A stretch of DNA of 64,000 nucleotides from Rhizodiscina lignyota (taxonomy: Eukaryota > Ascomycota > Dothideomycetes > Aulographales > Rhizodiscinaceae): positions 62,001-126,000 of the forward strand of contig ML978126.1 in the NCBI GenBank assembly GCA_010015805.1, read 5' to 3'. A program made the position numbers and the translations under genes. Shown one piece after another: positions 23,724-33,802 of the stretch. The stretch's first letter is position 1, and the number at the start of each line of letters is the position of its first letter. The notes under the pieces were generated by a model. It saw nothing but the letters and a program-made list of their open reading frames with translations. It was not told where the DNA came from and did not search any database.

Positions 23724-25220
23724 TCATTTCTTCTTCTTCTGTGGAGTACCGTGCAGTACCTCCGCACCACTTTGTTTCATGTTCGTGAGCGCGTGATCGA
23801 GCTTTCGCTTCTTGCGTTCGACTTGCTCGTGTCGTCCATGGACCTGTTGCTCGATCTCCTCTGCAACTGCCCGTTTGTGTTTCCGCGCAGCGCGAAATTT
23901 CTTCAGCAGGTCACCAAACTGTTCTAGAAACCAGTCGCCGGCCTCTTCCCATTCAGTCAACGTCAGAGAAGCGAAGAATTCAGCCATGTTGGTGGCATCC
24001 ATCGAGGCAACAAACGCCATCCTGGCAGAGAGGGCTTCGTCTCTGACCTGATCAGGAAGACGAAAAGGAGTGGCTGGATGATTAAGATCGAATGACTCTT
24101 GTTGCAGTTCTGAGTAATCCATTCGTTTGATGTAATCAGGTTCGTAATCTAGTGTGATTTTTTCCGCAGTGTTTTCCGTATTCGGAATTATAAAGTGGTC
24201 CCCATTCACGTTGTTTTGCTGATTAGAGGCCGGATTTACTGTGTCCGCATGCACAGTGGAGCTCTGTTGCTCTGGCTTGTGGATCGAATCAGGCTTTAGT
24301 TGACGAGTTGCAGGCGTCACGGTCTGCGCCAATGATGTTTCCTGAAGGGCGCGGCCACGGACGGCGACATTGCTATTGGCATGACCTGGTCTTGGAGGCG
24401 GCTGCTGTTGTAATTGACGAGGTCCCTGCGTAGGGTGCATAGTTGCTCCCTTGGAACCAACATTTCTCAGATCATGGGGGGTTTGTTGCATGCGCGTGAT
24501 GTTAAACCGGTGTTGTGGGACGTGGGTATCCTGCTCTCTTTCCATGGTTCCATGACCATGAACTTCATCAGTTGGGGAGGGATCATTTTCAGGGTCGCCA
24601 GCGGTAGTGGTTGGATACGAATTTCCTTCCTCGAAGATGGAAGTAGTCTGGCCACTTCTGAGCTGGAAGTGCTTGAACAATGCCACTGCCTCATCCCCAC
24701 GCGTCAAGGTCTGTTCCTCATACACCTCTCCTTCCTCGTAAAGCCCTCTTTCCTCATCGGAAAGGTCTGAGGATGCGTTATCGGAGTCCGAATAGTGAGG
24801 TCCCATCTCACCATCCTGGATTGTCTGTCGCTGAACAGGGTAGCCTTGAGGATAGATGTGTGCGTGAACATGGCTTGCAGAAGTTGCAGTGGTATCATCA
24901 GCATGTTCACTGTCGGTGTCGAACGGATTGGCAGCTCCTCGAGCGGGTTGTGCCGGTTGTGCAGGTCGTGGCGGTGGGGCCATACTACCTTGCCCGGCGT
25001 GATTGAGCTGCCCTTGTTGCGCCGCTAGATTGCTCCTTGTCACTCTCGGCTGGGAAATCCTTGAGCGTTGCGCTTCAATTGATCGCTTCTGGTTTGCCTT
25101 CATGAGATTCAAATCATCGTTCGCTCCATCCAAGGGAACGCGTTGCTGCTGAGGACGCGCGTCTGCCGGACTGTTCGAGCGCGCCTGACGATGCACGAAC
25201 TCCATCATGCGACTCGCCAT
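23724..25220 (-). CDS. ECM11-domain protein, 498 aa, single exon
   Basis: Long disordered N-terminal part (about residues 1-350, rich in Gln, Pro, Ser, Thr, Asp), followed by a conserved C-terminal domain from about residue 353. That domain contains LDYEPDYIKRMDYSELQQES, LTLTEWEEAGDWFLEQFG and a basic coiled coil (KKFRAARKHKRAVAEEIEQQ...ERKKRKLDHAL). This matches the Ecm11 domain, first named from yeast Ecm11, which acts in synaptonemal complex assembly during meiosis. In filamentous fungi the domain occurs in larger, mostly uncharacterised nuclear proteins. The protein ends in a Lys run (QKKKK). The ATG at 25220 is used because the frame's extension upstream starts only with a TTG. No introns are needed. 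Confidence 0.85.
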   Translation of the reverse strand: MASRMMEFVHRQARSNSPADARPQQQRVPLDGANDDLNLMKANQKRSIEAQRSRISQPRVTRSNLAAQQGQLNHAGQGSMAPPPRPAQPAQPARGAANPFDTDSEHADDTTATSASHVHAHIYPQGYPVQRQTIQDGEMGPHYSDSDNASSDLSDEERGLYEEGEVYEEQTLTRGDEAVALFKHFQLRSGQTTSIFEEGNSYPTTTAGDPENDPSPTDEVHGHGTMEREQDTHVPQHRFNITRMQQTPHDLRNVGSKGATMHPTQGPRQLQQQPPPRPGHANSNVAVRGRALQETSLAQTVTPATRQLKPDSIHKPEQQSSTVHADTVNPASNQQNNVNGDHFIIPNTENTAEKITLDYEPDYIKRMDYSELQQESFDLNHPATPFRLPDQVRDEALSARMAFVASMDATNMAEFFASLTLTEWEEAGDWFLEQFGDLLKKFRAARKHKRAVAEEIEQQVHGRHEQVERKKRKLDHALTNMKQSGAEVLHGTPQKKKK

Positions 25221-25715
25221 CTTCTCAGTAGATCTCAAATAGCATTGAGATGATCTTGAGTGTGAAGAAGAAGAAGTAGAATACTGAGGCCTCGCCAGAG
25301 CTTGTCACGCGTGGGGCACACGTAGTCACGTGCAGCTTATCGCATCGGATAAGTGACGTGATCCCGATCGCGGTAAAGAGCGCGGTGGAGTTCCGAGTGA
25401 GACGTAGGTAAGCTCTTACCCAAAGTAGGTTAGTTCTCAGAGCTTGGCAGCCTGCAATACCCTTTCTAAGCTGTTGCCGGTTAGGCCACGTTATGAATAC
25501 TAACCAAATCAAGTAAGTGCCTATATAGTGTGCACCACGGCGCTCTCTAGCGCAGTTCCTGTGCTGCTTGACGATATGACGGAACCTCGGGCTCCAGGAT
25601 AAAGGAGCTGCTAAATTCATGTATTTCTCATCTATCTTAAACAGCTCTCGTCCTGTTATCTTTGATATCCTTAGAAACTCAGCTCGTGTACAACAATTAT
25701 AATTGAATCGTCGAA
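25221..25715. promoter_or_regulatory. Divergent promoter of the ECM11 and F-box genes
   Basis: 495 bp between divergent start codons with no supported gene. Shared core-promoter function is inferred from layout only. Confidence 0.45.
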
Positions 25716-26763
25716 ATGGCTATTGGTCTGTTTTCGCTCCCGAATGAAATCCTCCTCCATATCCTCAACCCCATCCCCACTCACGAGCTCCTTCAACTGA
25801 CGCCAACCTCCCATCGGCTCTACGCCATCATTATTCGGATCCTGCATCAGCGTCTGCTCCTTGCCGCCGAACTTCCCGAGCGCACTCTTCTACTAGAATG
25901 TTATCATCCAAGTGTTCGACTTACCGAGCCACCATTGTACTGTACCTATCTGGGAACGGAGGGGTTGGATAGAGGTATAATTATATCGGAACAAGGCATA
26001 CCAGGCCACGACGTCCCAATTGGAAGACTTGGAGATTACAATCGTCTATACTCTACCTTTAAACCGCTGAGGCGTGCACCAGATCCGGCCGCACGGCGTA
26101 TGAGACATCCGGCTGGAGATATACCTGGGTCACGGACTTATCCGTCATCCTCGTCATGGATGGAAAAGGCCACGAGTTCGGGAGAGGTGGTGAAGCAGAC
26201 TCTGTCTCTGGACTGCCACGAGCTCTTTACACAGCTCATTGCTTCCGTAAATCTTGTCCGGTCAGGACCCCGGAGAGGACTCTTTTTCAATTTCACCGAG
26301 ATTGTTGATAAAGGCGTCGTAAGAGTTTGGAGGGAATGGCTAAAGCGGAGGGCTGATGGGACAACTGATTCGAGTGCGAAGGATGGCGGAAGATCCGTCG
26401 CCATTGGAACAGAAGGCATGCCGCTTGTTGCTACCGCTGAGGATGAAAAAATCCTGTGGACGGACTCTTTGAAGCGAGTTGGGTTGAAGTTCAATGTGCG
26501 TGAAAGAAGATGGAGACGCGATGGCCCTGTTCTTATGGTCGCCGAGGAAGAAGTCCCTGTTAGCTATGATGTCGAATTTGAAGGTATTTCATGTCCTTGC
26601 CAAAGTTAGCTGGAGTCATGATACTAATTCTTCTCACTTCGCAGAACTTCTCATTCGCACGTCTCACCTGGCTTTTAAAGTGGAGGAGTCTTTGATAGAG
26701 CAGAGCAGCCCTTCTGGGAAGGCTGTGGTCTTTGGATCATTTGCTAGAGAAAGCGCGTCCTGA
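25716..26763 (+). CDS. F-box-like protein, 328 aa, two exons
   Basis: Putative substrate adaptor for an SCF ubiquitin ligase. The first ~45 residues (LFSLPNEILLHILNPIPTHE...LLQLTPTSHRLYAIIIRILH) fit the F-box helix pattern (LPxEILxxIL...L...S..L). Exon 1 is 25716-26583, the 61-nt intron 26584-26644 has a CTAAT branch, and exon 2 is 26645-26763. Splicing yields FEELLIRTSHLAFKVEESLI, matching a fungal F-box subgroup that ends with such a segment and a 'GSFARE' tail. No leucine-rich repeats or WD repeats; the middle is uncharacterised. Confidence 0.82.
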
Positions 26764-27126
26764 ATCACTTCCCCGAAATATATCCCTCGGCTGGAAGCAC
26801 TTTTTGGTTCACGGAATAGCCGGGATCAATGCGAGAAAGCACTCTTCCTTAGCGAGGACAAGCAACGCGGTTTCTGCCAACTTCAAAACGGCGTGACGTT
26901 TTCATTTCCCTTCGACACTGCGGATGGGTTCTTGACAGGAAGTAACTTCCCGAAGCGACACACGACTAACTTTACTTCTACAACGCATCGGGATCTTTCC
27001 TCAGCACCGATACAGCCTTCTCCCGAGAGTCTTTATTACTTTTATGCCCGAATACGCCCTTATGACCCTACAGTCTCTTACGTACACTTGCTCTTCTATA
27101 TTCTCTCGTTTACTCTTTGGCGATCA
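26764..27126. other. Intergenic leader of the following gene
   Basis: 363 bp. The downstream gene's frame is open here back to a GTG at 26893 but without an ATG, so it is more likely 5' UTR or promoter. An unseen upstream exon is possible. Confidence 0.45.
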
Positions 27127-28911
27127 ATGGTCAAACCGCTAGTAAAGCTACCGAGGAGAGTTTCATGGACTCCACGTAGCCTTCTATCTCCCTCAGAGAA
27201 ACCGCCGCCAATCCCCGACATTGACCATTCCCTTCCCGCGAGTATCTTCTCCAACTCTGCAGACCACGAGCAGAAACGCCAAAGACCGATAGCAAAGAGG
27301 CACCAATCCGATTCGCGGACTCCCAATAATGTCGCTGTTGATCACCCATCAACATCTTCGAGGCAGCGACCAGCTGGTACGACAATGGGTATGGAGAGTA
27401 TGGATGACCACGCCGGAACGAGCGCTCTTGACCTGCCGAACAGCGTCGGTTTACCAGGGAATGTAGAGGTTGAGCGCTGTTCCGACAAGGACTCCTTCAC
27501 TTCAAACAGAACCAACGTTTCGAGGAAAATTCTGCATGGACTCCCGGATATGCGAATGTTCGACTTTGCCCGGTCTGTTTCGAAGGTCAACAAAGACCCG
27601 AAGGAACTCCATGACGATTTGAACGAATTACCAGCGACAGGAACACAATCTTATCCGGTGCTGACTTCGGCAATACATCCGTCAATCGCACTAGCCGAAT
27701 CGCAAAATAACGGAGGGATTGATATATCCGGCGCATCCGTTCCTTCCTCTAAACCGCGGCCGGGACACAGTTCTCCAGGAATCCGGTTTCAAGAGCCGGA
27801 AGACTCCACAGATTGGAGGCCGTCGAAATTGTCCGGAGCAGAACGTCGAAGGTCTAGTACAGCCGAAGTTCCCCTTCCATCTGGATCTTCTTCAGACTCT
27901 GGGCCGTCGTCGAGGCGATGTTCAGGAGATGATGGGGAGAGACACTCTCACTTTCTGCACATTCACAGGCATCCGAGACCTGGAGCCGCGAGATCTACGA
28001 GCAGTCTAGCTACAAGCGCATCCTCTTCTAGCCGTCGAATGATAGATAAGAATCTCCAGACCATGCCACCAAGCCCAGCACTCGTGGCACATAGTCCAGT
28101 TCTACTCGCCAGAACTGCAACTCCGCCTCCAGATCCTGCTTCCCCCATGACGAACCCGACACAGGACGTGGTTTCGCCCAAATCAAAGCGGCCGAAACGG
28201 TTTTTCAAAGCGCTAGCTGGTATGCTAAGTCCTAATCCGAGGCCAGAGCTCGAAAGATCTCATTCCTCTCTGCGAGAGAAACCTTCTGCTCGAAAGGTCT
28301 CTGAGGACTATTTCAACCAGATGGCTACGAAGGGACAAGGCAATATCACACCCGAGATCGAGACCTACCATGCTGGAGAAGCTACGCGCTTCACTACCCC
28401 TCTGCATCTCAAACGACAGTATTCCCCGACCAAGCATGACGACCAAGTTTTTGATTATCTCCCAGCTGAGCAGCGGCACTCATCCGAGTTTGACACGTCG
28501 TGGCACCTCCAACGGTCCGTCCTTGAGGACACGGGCAAAGGTGAATCTTGGCAAGGCCTTCTGCGAAGTGGAGGACCGCTATCCGACTCCGCTCTCATCC
28601 CACATCGTCAATCTACCAGACCCGCCAATGAAGATAGCTTGTTCCGCCAGCGTATCGACGACATAATGGGCGACGATGATGAAGACGAGTCTTTTGACTG
28701 GGACATTCCTGTGCACCTACCTCAGTCCCCTCTTTGTCCCCTGAATCCGAAACACAAGAGTGGTGGAAAGGGCGTCTGTGTCTACCATGGACGGAGGAAG
28801 ACTCAGCCAACAGTGGGAGCTGGTGTAGAATCGGGTATCAAGGGGAATGATAATCGTAAGGTTCCTGGAGTCTTGTTCGGACAGTCGAAGCAGTATGCAA
28901 TGTTCTTATGA
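27127..28911 (+). CDS. Disordered Ser/Pro-rich hypothetical protein, 594 aa
   Basis: Not recognised as a named family. One continuous frame from the ATG at 27127. The composition is Ser, Pro, Arg and Asp rich and predicted largely disordered. Conserved-looking islands are DMRMFDFARSVSKVNKDP, a basic patch KSKRPKRFFKALAGMLSPNP, an acidic run MGDDDEDESFDWDIPVHLPQ and a C-terminal LCPLNPKHKSGGKGVCVYHG. This last Cys/His-containing tail motif, followed by PGVLFGQSKQYAMFL, is typical of lineage-conserved fungal proteins of unknown function. Many SP/TP and RxxS sites suggest phosphorylation control (inference). Confidence 0.72.
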   Translation: MVKPLVKLPRRVSWTPRSLLSPSEKPPPIPDIDHSLPASIFSNSADHEQKRQRPIAKRHQSDSRTPNNVAVDHPSTSSRQRPAGTTMGMESMDDHAGTSALDLPNSVGLPGNVEVERCSDKDSFTSNRTNVSRKILHGLPDMRMFDFARSVSKVNKDPKELHDDLNELPATGTQSYPVLTSAIHPSIALAESQNNGGIDISGASVPSSKPRPGHSSPGIRFQEPEDSTDWRPSKLSGAERRRSSTAEVPLPSGSSSDSGPSSRRCSGDDGERHSHFLHIHRHPRPGAARSTSSLATSASSSSRRMIDKNLQTMPPSPALVAHSPVLLARTATPPPDPASPMTNPTQDVVSPKSKRPKRFFKALAGMLSPNPRPELERSHSSLREKPSARKVSEDYFNQMATKGQGNITPEIETYHAGEATRFTTPLHLKRQYSPTKHDDQVFDYLPAEQRHSSEFDTSWHLQRSVLEDTGKGESWQGLLRSGGPLSDSALIPHRQSTRPANEDSLFRQRIDDIMGDDDEDESFDWDIPVHLPQSPLCPLNPKHKSGGKGVCVYHGRRKTQPTVGAGVESGIKGNDNRKVPGVLFGQSKQYAMFL

Positions 28912-29343
28912 CTAAAGGCCTGGGATGTCTGTCAATAGTGACATGGGAGTACAGAACCGGTAGCTGGGAGCTCCATGATATATCTCTTGTACTCTTAGAT
29001 GGCCTCCTAGAACGAATAATCACGGCCTTTTTGCAATGGTAGCTGTTCCAAGTTCGCGTGTTATGCAGCGCTTGAGCGGGACCCGGAGTGTTTCCCAGCA
29101 TTACTATGAACACTTCTTCTATTATCACAATCTTACTAAAACACGTTTTACAAATATTTTGAAATTTTATGCAGCCAAGTTATTCTTTTCGCATAGAACT
29201 GAAGTTCGAAAAATAAGTGCATTGGTTTTCTCACGTGCCACGCGAGATCTTGGTGTCTGGACGCTAGGTCCGCGCTTCCCAGAGAGGTTCTTTCACGTCG
29301 CGGCACCTCACTCAACTTTTCAACATCAATCGCTCCCACCACA
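28912..29343. other. Intergenic, promoter of CDC73
   Basis: 432 bp between tandem genes. Nothing beyond a probable promoter is seen. Confidence 0.5.
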
Positions 29344-30713
29344 ATGGCCGCCGCCGATGCGCCGCAGTCGGACCCTCTACTCTGTCTCAGGCGAGCAATC
29401 TCCTCTAACAAAGTTCCTGTCCTCAGCACCTCTACCGACCGCGCAGACGCCGAAACGAATCTCGCGCTCGCAACAAACCTCATTTTCACTTTCCCGAACG
29501 ACGAGCACCACGCCTTTCCTCTTACAACAGCCACGCGGTTCACATCGAGCGACAATGCCGTGGACCTTCGAAGCATCTTGTGGGCATGGCAGAAGAAAGA
29601 CGCGCAAATCGCAGAGTACATCTCGACGACGGCCACGTTGAATGAAGACCTCGCGGCCTCGTCGAAGAATGCAAACGCCAAAGTCATACAACTTAGCTTC
29701 GTTGAAAGGCTTGCGCTGATATCATGGCTCGAGGGTACCACGGATGAGTGTGAATATATTAAGCCATTGGCAAGCGAAGCGGCGGGGCAGCAGGCGGGAG
29801 CTGCAGCAGACGTCGCGGCTGGTACAGCAGGCGGTATCGCCGTAGTACCAAGTGCGACTAGAGCAAAAGCAACGGGCATGAAGACGTTGGATCCTCGATT
29901 AGCGGAGATTTACAGGGGTGAGAGGAAGATGGGCGACAGGAACTCGATTCTGCGGGGCATCAAACCTACTGTAAGTTGAGACGATTGCGCGTATATATTC
30001 GTAGGAACGTATCCTCCCTCTGACGATGCATTTACATACAGGATTTCTCACACATCCGCAAAAACGCTGAAACATTCCTCGGACGAACACGAACGCGACC
30101 AGGCGGCCCTACTCCTGCAACGTCTCTCCCTACCAACTCCGCCCTTGTATCGAATCGCCAGAAGCCTTCAAGCAACCGCCGTGTCGAGCCAATCATCCTC
30201 CTCTCACCTTCCGCTTCATCCCTTCTCCGTACCTCCAACATCCGACACTTCCTCGAGAAAGGCGTGTACGTACCAGCCGACTCTCCTCTAGCCTCTGGAA
30301 CAGACAGTGGTATCATACACATCTCCCGCATGCTACCTTCCATCGATCCGTCTCGTCCAATGCGCTTTATCCTCGTGGATCAGCTGGACCACTTCAAACC
30401 AGACTACTGGTCACGCGTCGTAGCCGTCTTTACCACTGGCCAGACATGGCAGTTCAAGAGCTATAAGTGGACGAATGCTCCAGAGCTGTTCAGCCATGCG
30501 CTTGGAATCTACGTCGGATTCACAGGAGAACTGATACCAGACACAGTGAAAGGGTGGGGAAGAGGCGTGAAAGTTGCCGCGGTGGACAAGTGGAACTCGA
30601 CGCAAGGCGAGAAAGGTAGATGGAGGGATAGAGAAGTCGTGGAAACTCTCTGGACCGCAATCGAGGAGAGCATGCGTGCTAGAGGGTGGAATAGGGACGG
30701 GGCGGTGCGATAA
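29344..30713 (+). CDS. CDC73: Cdc73/parafibromin, Paf1 complex subunit, 432 aa
   Basis: Nuclear transcription-elongation factor, a subunit of the Paf1 complex that couples RNA polymerase II to histone modification. Exon 1 29344-29970, 71-nt intron 29971-30041, exon 2 30042-30713. The N-terminal part has DPLLCLRRAISSN and FSSDNAVDLRSILWAWQKKD-like sequence. The C-terminal Ras-like Cdc73 domain starts near residue 255 with VEPIILLSPSASSLLRTSNI and continues with MRFILVDQLDHFKPDYWSRV and VAVFTTGQTWQFKSYKW, all hallmark motifs. It ends WTAIEESMRARGW. Length is normal for ascomycete Cdc73. Confidence 0.95.
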
Positions 30714-31328
30714 GGAGCAGCGGCTACAGCACGGCATTCGATACCCTGGGAATGGTTCTGATCTGGCGCTGAAGGTTATACAGAGTACACGGGAGTCCTC
30801 TATTGAGCATTTTGGAGTATAAAAAGTAGGCCGGTGCTTCATGGTGACTAGGCGAGCAAAGGAGCATCACGATGAAGAATATTTCAGGGGAGTTCCAATC
30901 GGTCACAGGGAGCTTGACATCAACAATTCTGTTTCAAACCTTCATTCTCACAACTGCGACTTCTGATATCTCCCTGTGTGCTCATCTTTCTCACTCTTTT
31001 CTGGAACGCTCGCCGCGACACTACAAAGATAACATTCCTCGGCAAGTCTTCCAAAGACTGAATACAATAGACGCCAGTCTGCTACTTTATCTTTTCAAAA
31101 GTCAGGGGCAAGGATGGCCAGCCTCAACTTTCGTCTGCAGAAGATTACGCATCACTCCTTTAAACCAATGAAAGCAGCAGGCGCCAATAAGTGGATGTCA
31201 AATACGGCAATAGATACCAGAAAATAACGCTTCGATAAGACCCAAAGAGGCAAACAAAGAAACTAAAAAGGTATAAAATAATCTTACCGCGACCCACCAA
31301 TCCAACTCGGCTTGCCGGACCCCCATCA
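30714..31328. other. Intergenic, no supported gene
   Basis: 615 bp between convergent genes. A plus frame at 30872-31171 is open but resembles nothing known. Confidence 0.5.
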
Positions 31329-31718
31329 TCATGGCGACCCCGGGAAGCTAACTTTACAGTTGAAACAGCTCGCCGCGTCCAGACATTTCATACTGCTCAT
31401 AACGTTATCAAAATCAATGTCCGCCAAACACTTGCCGCTGTCCTGCAGCACACCCCTCGCTGCGCCCGTGCAGCCATGTTGATTATACAGCCAGCAGAAC
31501 GTGCCAGGATCGGTCTGCATACTGCTGATCTGGTTGTCGTAGTTGTTGAAGTCCAAGCACTGGTTTGCCTGCGCAACCGCAGTGGAACATTCTCCGCCGA
31601 GTTTGTCGTCCGTGCAGACCGTTACCTTTCCGATCGTGCGTTTCGAGATGGGTCCAGGCGACGAGGGGAACGCGGAAGCGGCACCGAGAGCGATGAGGGA
31701 GAACGAAACGAGAAGCAT
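31329..31718 (-). CDS. Secreted small Cys-rich protein, beta/gamma-crystallin-like, 129 aa
   Basis: The ATG at 31718 gives a clean signal peptide (MLLVSFSLIALGAASAF), then a KR dibasic at PISKRTIG that may be a Kex2 site. The mature part has eight cysteines (VTVCTDD, GECST, QCLDF, FCWLY, GCTG, KCLAD, KCLD, SCFNCK region). Motifs such as GKVTVCTDDKLGGECSTA and CLDFNNYDNQISSMQTDPG resemble beta/gamma-crystallin-like Greek-key repeats of small secreted fungal proteins ('N.YDN.ISS'), repeated as LADIDFDNVMSSMKC. Role unknown; size and Cys content also fit effector-like proteins. An in-frame ATG 48 bases upstream would hide the signal peptide, so I prefer 31718. Confidence 0.8.
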   Translation of the reverse strand: MLLVSFSLIALGAASAFPSSPGPISKRTIGKVTVCTDDKLGGECSTAVAQANQCLDFNNYDNQISSMQTDPGTFCWLYNQHGCTGAARGVLQDSGKCLADIDFDNVMSSMKCLDAASCFNCKVSFPGSP

Positions 31719-32043
31719 GATGCGTTCAAAATTTGTATGGAATATGAGGTTGATCTGAGATCTCAAGTTGTCATTGTCGTGGGTTACAAGAGGTGGAAGA
31801 ATGATGCATTATATTCGTCGACATTCAATGCATTTAACAAAGAAATGTGGAAGAAAAGGCGCAGCTGTGGATATTAAACTTGAAAGACCAGCCACCTCTC
31901 TGTTCGAATGATCCGAAATCTCTTTGTTCTTCTACCGCCTGACAATAGTCGGCGCAACACCTCAATCGGCGTCGGAGTCGACAGGCTCCGGATGTATGGC
32001 TGCTCTCGCAGTAGCTCTATCGGGTATTCTGAGTGGTGTGATC
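31719..32043. other. Intergenic
   Basis: 325 bp between tandem minus-strand genes. It is the promoter side of the secreted protein, with no other feature seen. Confidence 0.45.
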
Positions 32044-33802
32044 CTACAATTTCGACTTCGCGGCTGAAATTTTGGTGCCGTATTTATCCTTGAGGAGCCT
32101 GCGTAATATCTTTCCAGTCGGGCTCTTCGGTACTTCTTCTACAAACTGAACACCCCCTCGGAGCTTCTTGGGATACGACACCTGGGCATCCAACCACGCA
32201 ACAATCTCCTTCGCCAATTGATCCGAGGGTTTGTTGCCTTCTGTGGGGACAATGAATGCTCTCGGGACTTCCGAAGCCATCTCTTCGACGTACATCCCGA
32301 GCACTGCCACATCCTTGACCTTTGGATTCTTCAGTAGCATTGCTTCTAGCTCTGCCGGCGCGACTTGATACCCCTTATACTTGATCAACTCTTTCACGCG
32401 ATCCGTTATATAGTAGTTTCCATGCTCATCCTCATATCCAACATCGCCCGTTTTGTACCAGCCATCATCGCTAAATGAATTTTCCGTGGCCTGCGGGTTC
32501 TCGTGGTAATGAGCAAACACATTTGGGCCTTTAATCCACAGCTCTCCCTCTTGACCCTTTGCAACCTCGTTACCATCCAGATCGACCCACTTCGCGCTCA
32601 TATTCGGCAGTAATGTGCCCACACTACCCTTGTATATCATCGCCTTTTCCCAGTCCATCTGGTGAGTAACTGCAGGAGATGCCTCGCTCATGCCATATGC
32701 CTGTTTGACCGGAATTTTGAATTTCGTGTAGACGTCCTCAATGAGTTGTGTGGCAAGGGGTGCGGCGGCGCTCATGATACCGCCGATGCTCGAGATGTCG
32801 TACTGATCCACGAGCGGACTGCGTGCTAGAGCGAGCAGGATCGGCGGCGCCACATAAATATATGTGATGCGGAATTTCTGGATGGCGGCGAGGGCGCGTT
32901 GGAAGTCGAATTTCGGCATGACGATGACTTGGGTGCCAGTCGCGAGGATGCGGATTACGCCTTCCATTATCGCTACGGTGTTCGTCAGCGTACTATTTCT
33001 ATCGCATAGATAAATCATGACATGATTTACAGTAGATGTGGGCGAATGGCAAGAAAGCGAGCAACTTCGTCTCGTAGCCCGCCGTGGCAGCTTCGACTTC
33101 CGTTAGAGTTAGCTGGATACATTGTGCTACCAGATTCCAATGGCTCAAGGATACGCCCTTGGGGAGGCCGGTGGTTCCTGAACTATACACAAGGAGTGCG
33201 GTGTCTTTCTTCGGTTCGAATGTGTACCTCCTCGGCACCGGACCAATAGACTCCAACTCAGAGTAATACTTGCAGTTCAACTTGGAGCCGAGATCCTTTG
33301 GCCCGAACAGCAGAATCCTGCTTTGCGGGAGGCCTACGAGACGTGCTGCTTCCTGAGCAGTTTTGAGGCCTGCTGGATGGGTCACTATGGCCTTTGTTGA
33401 AGAGTTCTTGAGCTGAAATGCCAGCTCTTGCGCCGTGAATGTGAAACTGATAGGCGAGAGGCATCCGCCTGCCCATAATGTGCCAAATAGTATTGTAGGC
33501 CAATCGATATCGTTCGGGCCGAAGATTGCGAGCACGTCGCCTTTCTGCCAATTCCAAGTGGTGCGTAGCGCGTTGCCAAAAGCCTTGCTCTTTTGTCTCA
33601 CCGTCCTACGGGAAAGAAATCGCGACTCATCATCCACATCAACAAAAAGATCTTTAGAAGAGTGTGTTAGCATTCAATTACTAGACACAATTGAGAGGCC
33701 CTTACGCTTGTTTTCATCTTTTGTGTTCTCAGAGCCGAGCAAATGCGTCCAGAGGTCGACGCTGTCAACATGAACGTCCGGAATAGCAGAGTAGCTGGGC
33801 AT
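32044..33802 (-). CDS. Peroxisomal 4-coumarate-CoA ligase-like acyl-CoA synthetase, 548 aa
   Basis: ANL-superfamily enzyme that adenylates a carboxylic acid and forms its CoA thioester. Exons 33802-33706, 33651-33031 and 32972-32044 (introns 54 and 58 nt). The AMP-binding P-loop YSSGTTGLPKG lies at 188-198. LPFAHIYS is joined across intron 2, then VIVMPKFDFQRALAAIQ, YGMSEASP, GWYKTGDVGYEDEHGNYYI, DRVKELIKYKGYQVAPAELE and the catalytic-Lys tail SPTGKILRRLL. The C-terminus is SKL, a canonical PTS1, so it is predicted to import into peroxisomes. The acid substrate (cinnamate-like or fatty acid) is not determinable. Its own neighbours do not form an obvious pathway. Confidence 0.93.
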
